The notes beneath the pieces are model-generated. The model searched no databases, was not told where the DNA came from, and worked only from the letters and a program-made list of their open reading frames with translations. A DNA stretch of 47,963 nucleotides from an uncultured Bacteroidales bacterium (GTDB lineage Bacteria; Bacteroidota; Bacteroidia; Bacteroidales; P3), in contig CALUHO010000024.1 of assembly GCA_944320465.1 (NCBI GenBank), positions 1-47,963 on the forward strand, read 5' to 3'. Positions 8,656 to 16,663 of this stretch are shown in pieces. How positions within the stretch are numbered: the first letter of the stretch is position 1; the number at the start of each line of letters is the position of its first letter. The position numbers and the translations under genes are program-made.

Positions 8656-11451
8656 TTAATATTTTATAATCTTTACAGTTTCTATTCTATCAGGCGATGC
8701 CAGGACGGCCGAATACAAACCGGGCTGCCAGCCTTCGGTTTCGACTTCAACTTGACGGCAGCCTCGACCAAGCTCCTTACGGAACACTGCCCGGCCTTGG
8801 GCATCGTAAACGATTAGGCTTTCAAAGGCATAGCCTTCCCACTCCATGCGCAACAAATCCTTCACCGGATTGTTACAACGTACCTGCCAAGCAACAGCCC
8901 GCCCGGCCATCTCGTTAGCCACTTCGCCTTCCTCTACCCGAATGGCATCGATCGCCACCCCGTAACCGAAATAGGAGATGCCCTCGAAGGCCACGAAGTA
9001 CTCGCTACTCGGATCGGGTAAGGCCAGCGTGGTATCCTTCCATTGGGCAATATCCCCGGCAACATACAGGATTTCTTTCCAATCGGCCGTGGCTGCATTC
9101 TTGACATAGACCTTGAACTGGTCTTGATCGGCAACCCAGACCGGCAGGGCGTAGGAGAAGCGCAGCACGGGATTCCGCAAAGCCGACAGGTCCATCTGTG
9201 GCGTAACCAGCTTGGTGGCCCATCCATCGTAGGTATTGGCCTTGAAAAGCGCGTTGTACTGCCCTTCGTGCGCCGCAGCTACCGGAGCTTCGGAATTGTC
9301 CACTCCGGCGATACCGAACAGCCAGTCCACACTGTCCTTGGCATATTCCTGCGTCCAACAGGAAGGAATCTGCCCTTCCTCGAAGCCTTCCTCAAAGGGA
9401 AACTGCGTTATCACATCGCAAGCCACGTACAGGGAGCGGTCAAAGAACTGGTCGCAGAGGAAAGGTTCGGACACCCGGATTGTGAGCGAGAAAAGCCCGA
9501 ACTCTTCTGGGATGCCGCTGATGAGGCCATCGGGCGTGAGCGTCAAGCCATCCGGCAAACGACCATCAGTGATTTCGTAGGTGTATTCGGCATCGCTGCC
9601 CGAAGCTTGCAGCTGCTGGCTATAGAAAGCGTCCACATAGGCGTATTCCAAGACCTCCGGACTAAGCGTCAACGGCTGGCAGGAATTGCCAATCACGCGC
9701 ACCTTGGCCGTATCGCTGCCCGAGGAGCAGAGGTAGACATAAGCCGTGTCTCGCCGAATGCCCTGCGGGTTGTAGCGGACATAGACCCAACCATCGTTTT
9801 GGCGTTCGGATTCGAGCGCAAAATCCGTCCCGTTGCCGGAGACCTCGAAAGGCTCGGTCGTCCAAATCTTGACGGGCTCGGTTAAATTGGCCGTTTTGAC
9901 GGAAAAGGTATCCACTTCGGAAGGCTGCGTATAATCATCGGGCCAGAAAACGGGCAATTCTTCCCGGCTCAGATCGACCCGTGGCGCATTAGGATCTATG
10001 TAAATGCCGTCTATGGTTTCCTGCCCGGTCTTGAGCGGGTCGAGCCAATAAGCGAACTGGGTGGTGGAATCGGTGCCGTACTTGTCCCAATGGAACCAGA
10101 GGCGGCCGTAATAGCCGTAACCTTCCGGATAATCGCAGCTGCAATTGCCCCCGGTCAAAGTGGCCACCAAACGGTGGTCGTTGTTGAAAGCACCCGAACC
10201 GGATGATCCTCCTTCGGTCACCGAACGCCCGTTCTGCGTGGAATCAAAGACCACCCGGATATGCCCTTCGGGGTCGCCTTCGGAATCCTCCATCGGCCAT
10301 TGGTCAACCACAAGTTCTCCCAAGACGGAAATCTTCTTGAGGTCCCCAGCCGGATGATGGATATTAGTCAAAACGGAATCGGCAGGCAGGATGTCCCGGC
10401 GATCCCAGCCGCTATAAAGCACACCCCATTCCTCTGGTATCTCCTGCGTAAGTTCCAACAACATCCCGTCCGAACCATTAAGCAGGGGTATACCGGCGCG
10501 GTAGACGCAACCTACCATCGTCTTGGCATCCAAGGGTTCGGCATCCTCGCAGCCGGGTGCCTCGTAATCGAAGGTGAACTGCCATTGTGAAAAGTCTATC
10601 GCTTCCGGGTCTCCCTCCGACAAGCAGTGATGGGCAGTGGCAATGAAAGGGCGAATGTTCTGGGCGGTGTTGTTCACAAGCGTACCCGTGCAGAGATACC
10701 AGCCGTTGTTGACCAGCATCAGCATCTTCGCTACGGACTTCTTGGTCTCCTGCCAGTTTTCCCCTTCCTCGCAGTTTATATTAATCGTACACCATTCCGA
10801 TTCGCCATATTTAGCCTGACCGGCAGCGGCTTGCTGCGCTTCCATGCCGGGCAGGTGACGTACGGCCACGCCGTTGAAACAATAGCCGAGGCCGCTGATG
10901 TCGAGCCGAATCCGGTCTTTCAGTTCCTGTTGCGCGGCCTCGTCCAAGCCCGTGGGCAATACTAACTCAAAGACAACAGCATCGCCTGGCAGCATCCGGG
11001 TGGAAAACGATCCTCCTTGGGGATGGGTTTCCGTCTTATAGGCACCTAATACGGCTGTCTGTGCCGGATTGTACAAATAGAGTTCCACGCCATCAGGCAA
11101 ATAGAAGTCGGCATAGCTGACTATCACAGCCTTGGCTCCGGGTAATTCCAAACATAATTGCCACACCGGCCTGCCGTCCGGCAAATAGTTCCATGTCCCG
11201 TCTGCAACAGGATTAAAGTCCACCGGAACGTTCACCGCCACGCGCGGCGGCAGGCCTAACAGCCTTGCTTCTTCCTCCTCGTCCAAAAGAGTTGGCTCGT
11301 CCAAGCGGTGTTCCACCGTCTTGACTTGAAAGGCGTTTCCGTTTTTGGCTTCTCCATGGAACGAGGGCGGCGTTCCGCCAAAGTTTATCTGGGCTTTCAG
11401 CATGGCCGTCATGGCCAGCAAACCCAATAAGCTTGTCAATATCTTTTTCAT
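8656..11451 (-). CDS. Trypsin-like (lysyl endopeptidase type) serine protease with T9SS domain
   Basis: This is a 931-residue secreted protease. I chose the ATG at 11451 (MKKILTSLLGLLAMTAMLKA, a clear signal peptide) over the in-frame ATG 59 codons upstream, whose extension is polar and not export-like. An N-terminal prodomain-like region (21-215) precedes a chymotrypsin-fold catalytic domain. The triad is His275 in TAHHC, Asp328 in NGSDGMLLEL and Ser417 in GGSSGSG. Paired Cys residues resemble Lys-C/Achromobacter protease I relatives. A putative Ig (He_PIG-like) domain, an anchor-J domain and a T9SS sorting domain ending LKIVKY-like (VKIIKY) follow. It lies immediately upstream of the giant adhesin (15-bp gap), so it may mature that protein or others at Lys/Arg; that is inference. 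A paralog at 18458-21248 is frameshifted. Confidence 0.93.
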   Translation of the reverse strand: MKKILTSLLGLLAMTAMLKAQINFGGTPPSFHGEAKNGNAFQVKTVEHRLDEPTLLDEEEEARLLGLPPRVAVNVPVDFNPVADGTWNYLPDGRPVWQLCLELPGAKAVIVSYADFYLPDGVELYLYNPAQTAVLGAYKTETHPQGGSFSTRMLPGDAVVFELVLPTGLDEAAQQELKDRIRLDISGLGYCFNGVAVRHLPGMEAQQAAAGQAKYGESEWCTININCEEGENWQETKKSVAKMLMLVNNGWYLCTGTLVNNTAQNIRPFIATAHHCLSEGDPEAIDFSQWQFTFDYEAPGCEDAEPLDAKTMVGCVYRAGIPLLNGSDGMLLELTQEIPEEWGVLYSGWDRRDILPADSVLTNIHHPAGDLKKISVLGELVVDQWPMEDSEGDPEGHIRVVFDSTQNGRSVTEGGSSGSGAFNNDHRLVATLTGGNCSCDYPEGYGYYGRLWFHWDKYGTDSTTQFAYWLDPLKTGQETIDGIYIDPNAPRVDLSREELPVFWPDDYTQPSEVDTFSVKTANLTEPVKIWTTEPFEVSGNGTDFALESERQNDGWVYVRYNPQGIRRDTAYVYLCSSGSDTAKVRVIGNSCQPLTLSPEVLEYAYVDAFYSQQLQASGSDAEYTYEITDGRLPDGLTLTPDGLISGIPEEFGLFSLTIRVSEPFLCDQFFDRSLYVACDVITQFPFEEGFEEGQIPSCWTQEYAKDSVDWLFGIAGVDNSEAPVAAAHEGQYNALFKANTYDGWATKLVTPQMDLSALRNPVLRFSYALPVWVADQDQFKVYVKNAATADWKEILYVAGDIAQWKDTTLALPDPSSEYFVAFEGISYFGYGVAIDAIRVEEGEVANEMAGRAVAWQVRCNNPVKDLLRMEWEGYAFESLIVYDAQGRAVFRKELGRGCRQVEVETEGWQPGLYSAVLASPDRIETVKIIKY

Positions 11452-11670
11452 ATTTATTGTTTTGTATGAAATTTCCCTCTTCCGCATTCCGCATCCGCCG
11501 GTAAACCCGCATCGGTCATTAGACTTTGGTAAATGCAGCTTTCCCTTGCGTTTCTCTTGCAGCCGGGAAGGGATCCCTCCCCGCCCGGCATTTTCCCGGC
11601 AGCCATCCGCCACCGGGATATTAAACAACCAAAAACCAATCCTCTTTTCCGTCCGGCTGAACCTAATGGA
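11452..11670. other. Intergenic spacer between two T9SS cargo genes
   Basis: These 219 bp separate the 1497-residue adhesin (upstream) from the protease. There is a GC-rich imperfect hairpin around GCCGGG/CCCGGC (near 11564-11592). I see no clear T-tract terminator after it and no TAnnTTTG promoter for the protease, so read-through from the upstream adhesin gene is possible. An in-frame extension of the protease ORF crosses most of the spacer but does not look coding. Confidence 0.5.
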
Positions 11671-14600
11671 TTACCGGCTCGTCTTCACTATCCGGCACAC
11701 GGCGTTCTGCCCATTGGCGTATTCCACCATCAGGAGGTACAGCCCCTCGGGCAAGGCCGGGCGGAGGGCCGCTTTCGTTCCGCCGTCTATTTCGTACCGG
11801 GCAGCTTCCTTGCCGTGCAAATCCACGAAACGGATCCGTTCCATCGGCAAGGCCGATGACACGTGCAGCTCTTCCGTGTACGGGTTGGGGTACACCTCCA
11901 AGACCGCCATTTCCCCGGCCTCGTTGGCCGCATCGGGCTTGAAGGAAGCTTCCAAGCTATGGTCTGCCGTCACCTTTTCAAAGGTGTAAGCTTCCACCGC
12001 GCCCACCGATGCGCCGTCAACCAGCACGCCTTCTACCACATAGCCCTCCTCTGGCGTGATGGTCACGGCCAAGTCCTCGCCATGTCTTACCGTCTGCGTG
12101 CCGCTGGGACTTACAGTCCCGCCTTCCCCGGCATTCAACGTAATCGTGTAGGTAATCTGTTCAAAGCGAGCCTCGTACTGGGCATCACCATCGCATTCAA
12201 AACGGTACGGATTTTCCGTGGAAGCAAGCGAACCGTCCTGATACCAGCCGCTGAATGTCCAGCCTTCATTGCCAGTAGCGGCCAGCAGCACCTCTTCTTC
12301 CATGATATATTCGCCTGTGCCTGCCACCGTCCCGGCCTCTTCCGGGTTCACGGTAGCCGTCACCTCAAACAGTTCCGGATAATAGACATGCACGCTGTCT
12401 AAAAGCAGACGGTAATTGTCCGTGCAGTTGTGATGCCGGAAAGCGATGTTAATCACCTCACCTTTGTAGCCATCCAAGGACAGCACCACATGTTGCAAGC
12501 TGTCCGATGTCAATGTATCCGCATAAATAGGGGTGAAGAAAGCCGTATCCTTGTCTGAACGGGTCGAAACCAGCACCGAGTAGGATTCAGCAAAATACTG
12601 TCTGTCGGCCGCCTGCACGTAGAACGAAAGCCATGCCTTGGGGTGTTCTATAGACAATCCCGGTGTCACGAACCAGTTGTCCGGATGCACCGCCCCCAGA
12701 TCATCGTCCAAGGAAGCCGAATACGCGCATCCCTGCCCGAAAGGCGCGGTGACGTATTCCCCGGTGGTATCCCTGCGCCACAGCAGTCCCTCCGGCGAGA
12801 AAGTGCAGTTCTGCCAATCCTTGTCCCAAGTGGAATCCTCGAAATTTGCCACGAAAGGCAACTCGTAGGCATACTTGCATGTTATGAGTTTCTCTATGCG
12901 GTCGTTCAATACGTTCTCATCGCCTTCGGCTTCCACTTCCACAAAGACTTGCAAGCTATCCATCGCAGGCATGTGCAAATCGGAGGTCAGCAGCAAGGTA
13001 GTGTCGGTACCGGGTACCATGCTGCCGACCCATTGGCAAACGCCCGTTTCGGTATCACCATAACCATAGCGCAAGGTGGCGGCGGTCAAGGCTTCTTCCC
13101 CATTGTTCATCAGCACAACGCGAATCGCCGTCTTCACCGAATCTGCCGCCCATGCCCCATCGGCCGGAGAAAGCAGGGAAACCAGCTCGGCATCGTGCGC
13201 CAAAACAGGCCGGATGCACAGGTTGTCGATAGGCAAGTTCTCGTAGCTCGGGCTTCCATATTCATTCACTACACCAACCGCCCTGATCATGAAGAAGCCG
13301 CTCTGCAGATCGGACAAATCCACCTTGAACACATAAGTGCCCCAACCTGCCGTGCCCTCGGGATAATTGGAGGCGACACGGTTGATGCTGTCCACAAACA
13401 CCACGTCTTCCCAAACCGGCTTTGCGCCGAAAGCCAGCTCGATCCTATCGGGTCGATCAGGCGTGGCCGCGTTGCGATAGACATCTATGCTTATTTCATA
13501 TTCCGCATAACGCAAATCCATATAGGGGGATACGGCTACAGAAGGGAAGCCGGCCGAAAAACTCCGGTTCAGATAATTCTCGCCGCCGGCCGGTTCCACC
13601 GCGTTGTAGGATGGCTTAGATTGCCAGCCATTGTCGCCAAGTGTCCAATAAGGATGGCTGACATCCTCAAAGCCTTCCTCCATGCGCCAAAGTTCCGGTT
13701 CGTAAATATGGGTAGTCAGGGATGCTTCATTGTCAAACAGATACGCATCTTCCGGCAGAACCGCACGGAATTCCGCATTGGAGACCGACTTTTCAAAGAC
13801 ATGCATCATGCGCAAGGTATCGTAGGTGCCGGGAGCCAAGCTGCCACTTTGCGCCGAAGCAAGCAATTCCTCGCCATAGTAAAGGGATACCTCCTTGCTG
13901 AGGGTCTCCGTTCCATCGTTGTACAGCACCACTTGGAATGCGGATCCCCTACCTGCCACGTTCACCGTTTCCGGGTCAGCGGAAAGCGACACCAGCCTGA
14001 ACTGATCATCCCTTGCCGCCAGCATGGGGCCGAAAACCTTGTCGATGCACATATAGTTGAGCGTGCAAAGGAAGGCGAAATAACGATTCCCATAAAATTC
14101 TTGCGAAGCCTCGGAAAAATAAATCGTCTGCAATTTGTAATCCTTATTATTCAGGAATCCCTTGTAAACCGTATCCCATGTTTTAGCATCCACAGAACTC
14201 AAAATAAGATAGGCTGCCGTGTCCCAGCCATTCGTATTGACATAGAAGCACAAGGAATCCGTTTCATCGACATGAAGAAGCGGCGTTACCAGTTTTCCTT
14301 CCAAAGAAGAAAAAGCATTCGTCCCTTCGTACGAAGATAATGTGGTACTCCAACCATTGCTTCCCCATGATGCCATGTCGCAGGCCCAGTACTTAGGCAA
14401 CTCGCCGTACGAAAGTCCTTCGAAGCCTTCAATGAAAAAGCCTTCCGGATACACCTGCACCGAATCCAATTCCATAGTGTTGTTGACATTGTTGTCGTCC
14501 TCCGGCACGGAAAGCGCAAATTGGTAGAAGCCGGCTTCCTGAGGCGTGAAAACGAAAGACAGCGTGTCGGACACTTCCTTGGCATCTAAACTGATGTTCT

Positions 14601-16164
14601 GCACGGATTCGGTCTCTCCGTTCACGCTGAAGCTGAGTTCCATGCTTTCCATGGCCTGCATCCCATGGTTGTCCGCCACCGCGCGTACTTCGATATACTC
14701 CCCGGCAAAACAGTATTTATAGGGGTCGGCCATCGAGAACATCCGGATCCGGGCATCTTGGGCAAAAGCCGACATGGGGATGCCGCCCACCTCGTCCAAG
14801 TTCCAAGTCACAGTATTGCAATCCTCGACCCTGAAAGCCAAGAAAATATCCTGTCCCTGATAATCCGACAAATCAATCGAGAACGGCATCCAGTCGGAAC
14901 TTCCCAGGTCATCCTTGTCTGCCGACAGTTCAAACTTCCTCAACTCGGCAGTAAAATCCTCCGGAGTACTTGATGCAACGGAAAGCATGACCGATACGGC
15001 ACTATAGACAGGCGTGCCGTAGACCGTTCCTCGGCGGAGATAAAAGCTTATCTCATGATGTTCCGCCGTAGGTCTAAGCTGGGGGCTTACCAGCCAACGC
15101 ACCGAAGGATTTTCAACAGACGAGCTATAAGATGTTGTAAAATCCACATAACCAGCCGTAGATGTCGCGGCATCCGTAGCAGAAGTTGAACGATCGATAC
15201 CAGCATTGCCTTTCTCCACAATGGCCTGCCATTCCTGCGGCGGGAATGGTTTGTTGGCGTTGAAGTCTTCCATCAGGAAATTTTCCGGATAGACCCGGAC
15301 TTCCATTTCCTGCTCGTTGTTGATATTGTTATCGTCTTCTGGCACGGAAGCCTTTACCGCATACATGGCGGCTTCGGCAAAGGCATACTCCACATAAGCC
15401 GTGTCCACATAGGCCGAATCGAACTCGACGACATCCGTGCCGACCACTTGGCCATCGACAGAGAATGATACCGTTACCGATGCCTCTTCGTTGACCCTGT
15501 TCTCCACCAAGGCTTGCAGCCGGACGGCATCGCCCCCGGCAAAGAGGATATTGTCCGGAACCAAGCTCAATGAATTGATCCTAAAATCGGTTTCAAATTC
15601 GGACAGAGGTAAGCCTGAAATTTCATCCAAATAGATTTGCACCGCATTATCCTGAACCCGGAAAGCCACAAAGATGTCCTGTCCTTCGTAGGCGGACAAA
15701 TCCAAGGTGTCCGATTTCCAGGACAAGCTGAAATCCTGCTCCGTTTCCGTATTCTGCAGGCTCATCAGGGCTGGTGCCGAAAAATCGGCCATGCTGTTTC
15801 CCGTGGCAGATACATAAACACTCAGTGTCATGGCCGTGGTATCAGCGGCGGCTTTCCGGGTCCAGAAAACCAGACGGTGGTTTTCCGCCGAGGGGCGGAC
15901 CTGCGGGCTTATCATCCAGGCATCGTTCAACGTGCCTGCATCCTGGGCGTACAGCACGGCATAGTTGCCGCCATCAGCACCACCGCCCCAGCTCATCGAC
16001 CAGGACCTTGACCCGGCAACAGATTCCACATTCCAGTCCTTCGGAGGGAAATTCCCCGTAAAACTCCCGTCCAACATGTCCTGGGCGGAAGCATAGCCCC
16101 CTAGCAGGAGGCAGGAGAGGCCGATACCGGCCATTTTCTTGAAAAAATCCGACATTCGTTTCAT
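11671..16164 (-). CDS. T9SS adhesin with repeated anchor-J/CARDB units and InlB-type repeats
   Basis: This is a 1497-residue secreted protein. The signal peptide is residues 1-27 (ASA before Gln28). The body is built from about four repeats of an anchor-J/cleaved-adhesin domain followed by a CARDB-like domain. Recurrent signatures are 'FPPKDW/FPPQEW' at the start of the J domains, 'WMISPQ/WLVSPQ', 'DIFLAFRV' and 'SVPEDDNN'. Near the C-terminus two InlB/Flg_new-type beta repeats appear (GWTFSGWYQDG and EGGTVSPSGTQTV). The T9SS type A domain (LEVYPNPYTEELHVS) ends the protein. Its leader shares the 12 nt ACGGTTATGAAA around the start codon with the adhesin at 40276. It is the first cargo gene of its cluster and is divergent from the TPR/HTH regulator at 16664. 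Surface adhesion is the likely role; the target is unknown. Confidence 0.94.
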   Translation of the reverse strand: MKRMSDFFKKMAGIGLSCLLLGGYASAQDMLDGSFTGNFPPKDWNVESVAGSRSWSMSWGGGADGGNYAVLYAQDAGTLNDAWMISPQVRPSAENHRLVFWTRKAAADTTAMTLSVYVSATGNSMADFSAPALMSLQNTETEQDFSLSWKSDTLDLSAYEGQDIFVAFRVQDNAVQIYLDEISGLPLSEFETDFRINSLSLVPDNILFAGGDAVRLQALVENRVNEEASVTVSFSVDGQVVGTDVVEFDSAYVDTAYVEYAFAEAAMYAVKASVPEDDNNINNEQEMEVRVYPENFLMEDFNANKPFPPQEWQAIVEKGNAGIDRSTSATDAATSTAGYVDFTTSYSSSVENPSVRWLVSPQLRPTAEHHEISFYLRRGTVYGTPVYSAVSVMLSVASSTPEDFTAELRKFELSADKDDLGSSDWMPFSIDLSDYQGQDIFLAFRVEDCNTVTWNLDEVGGIPMSAFAQDARIRMFSMADPYKYCFAGEYIEVRAVADNHGMQAMESMELSFSVNGETESVQNISLDAKEVSDTLSFVFTPQEAGFYQFALSVPEDDNNVNNTMELDSVQVYPEGFFIEGFEGLSYGELPKYWACDMASWGSNGWSTTLSSYEGTNAFSSLEGKLVTPLLHVDETDSLCFYVNTNGWDTAAYLILSSVDAKTWDTVYKGFLNNKDYKLQTIYFSEASQEFYGNRYFAFLCTLNYMCIDKVFGPMLAARDDQFRLVSLSADPETVNVAGRGSAFQVVLYNDGTETLSKEVSLYYGEELLASAQSGSLAPGTYDTLRMMHVFEKSVSNAEFRAVLPEDAYLFDNEASLTTHIYEPELWRMEEGFEDVSHPYWTLGDNGWQSKPSYNAVEPAGGENYLNRSFSAGFPSVAVSPYMDLRYAEYEISIDVYRNAATPDRPDRIELAFGAKPVWEDVVFVDSINRVASNYPEGTAGWGTYVFKVDLSDLQSGFFMIRAVGVVNEYGSPSYENLPIDNLCIRPVLAHDAELVSLLSPADGAWAADSVKTAIRVVLMNNGEEALTAATLRYGYGDTETGVCQWVGSMVPGTDTTLLLTSDLHMPAMDSLQVFVEVEAEGDENVLNDRIEKLITCKYAYELPFVANFEDSTWDKDWQNCTFSPEGLLWRRDTTGEYVTAPFGQGCAYSASLDDDLGAVHPDNWFVTPGLSIEHPKAWLSFYVQAADRQYFAESYSVLVSTRSDKDTAFFTPIYADTLTSDSLQHVVLSLDGYKGEVINIAFRHHNCTDNYRLLLDSVHVYYPELFEVTATVNPEEAGTVAGTGEYIMEEEVLLAATGNEGWTFSGWYQDGSLASTENPYRFECDGDAQYEARFEQITYTITLNAGEGGTVSPSGTQTVRHGEDLAVTITPEEGYVVEGVLVDGASVGAVEAYTFEKVTADHSLEASFKPDAANEAGEMAVLEVYPNPYTEELHVSSALPMERIRFVDLHGKEAARYEIDGGTKAALRPALPEGLYLLMVEYANGQNAVCRIVKTSR

Positions 16165-16463
16165 AACCGTAGGTTTTTGTTGTCCAATACTTATAATATT
16201 AGTGTATCCATAGGGTCATTGCGCGATGGTTCGCGTCCCATCCTCATCGATAAGGCCGCCTTGACAAGGCCGCATCCACCCGAATCGACAAAGCCTCATC
16301 CTTCCAGATGCCTCCGCCGACATCCTTGCCCCGGGTCTCCTGCCCTCAGGGCCGGTTGCCGCACCGTTCCTTTCTCCTTCCCCACTTGGCATCCAACTCT
16401 TGGCATACCTTTTCCCATAGGTAGAAAACCAAAGGAGAAGCAATCCCGTCCATCGGACAAGGC

Positions 16464-16479
16464 GAAAGTATATACTTTC
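16464..16479. promoter_or_regulatory. Perfect 16-bp palindrome, candidate operator
   Basis: GAAAGTATATACTTTC is a perfect 16-bp palindrome. It lies at the GC/AT boundary of the divergent region, about 300 bp before the adhesin start and 185 bp before the regulator start. It would fall just downstream of the weak minus-strand -7 candidate at 16491-16499. It fits a dimeric regulator site, possibly for the neighbouring HTH protein; that link is inference. Confidence 0.5.
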
Positions 16480-16607
16480 CACCTTCTATTCAAAAAATAC
16501 CAGTAGATAAAAAGTGTATGCAACAAAATTTATAAGTAGATAGTTAAAATTTTAATATATTTATATTCATTCTTTTAAATAAAAATACAGGTATATTTCA
16601 TAGTTTA

Positions 16608-16639
16608 TTTCAATTCAAAGAAGTTTATTCGTATCTTTG
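16608..16639 (+). promoter_or_regulatory. Bacteroidetes promoter of TPR/HTH regulator 1
   Basis: The -7 element TATCTTTG (16632-16639) matches TAnnTTTG. A near-consensus -33 element TTTC (16608-16611) lies 20 bp upstream. The -7 ends 24 bp before the ATG at 16664. This supports that ATG over the TTG at 16637, which would overlap the promoter. Confidence 0.75.
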
Positions 16640-16663
16640 TCCATTCAATATACCAACATAAAA

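Larger units (their letters stand above)
16165..16663. other. Divergent regulator/cargo intergenic region (499 bp)
   Basis: The half next to the cargo gene (about 16200-16460) is GC-rich, and the half next to the regulator (16480-16663) is AT-rich. This suggests a long cargo 5' leader. A weak minus-strand -7 candidate, TATTTTTTG, lies at about 16491-16499, with a TTG about 21 bp upstream of it. A direct repeat AAGGCCGC occurs twice near 16252-16273. No convincing small gene is visible; the ORFs here look like shadows. Confidence 0.55.

Noticed and set aside
11452..11628. N-terminal extension of the protease to the ATG at 11628
   Set aside because: The extra 59 residues are polar and Cys/Gly-rich and would bury the signal peptide that starts at 11451.
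12643..14340. 565-residue plus-strand ORF opposite the 1497-residue adhesin
   Set aside because: The composition is antisense-like, with no recognisable fold, promoter or start context. The opposite strand is a clear modular adhesin.
16177..16506. Small gene in the divergent region
   Set aside because: It has no promoter or start context and crosses the GC/AT boundary. The composition looks random, with many Pro and Arg.
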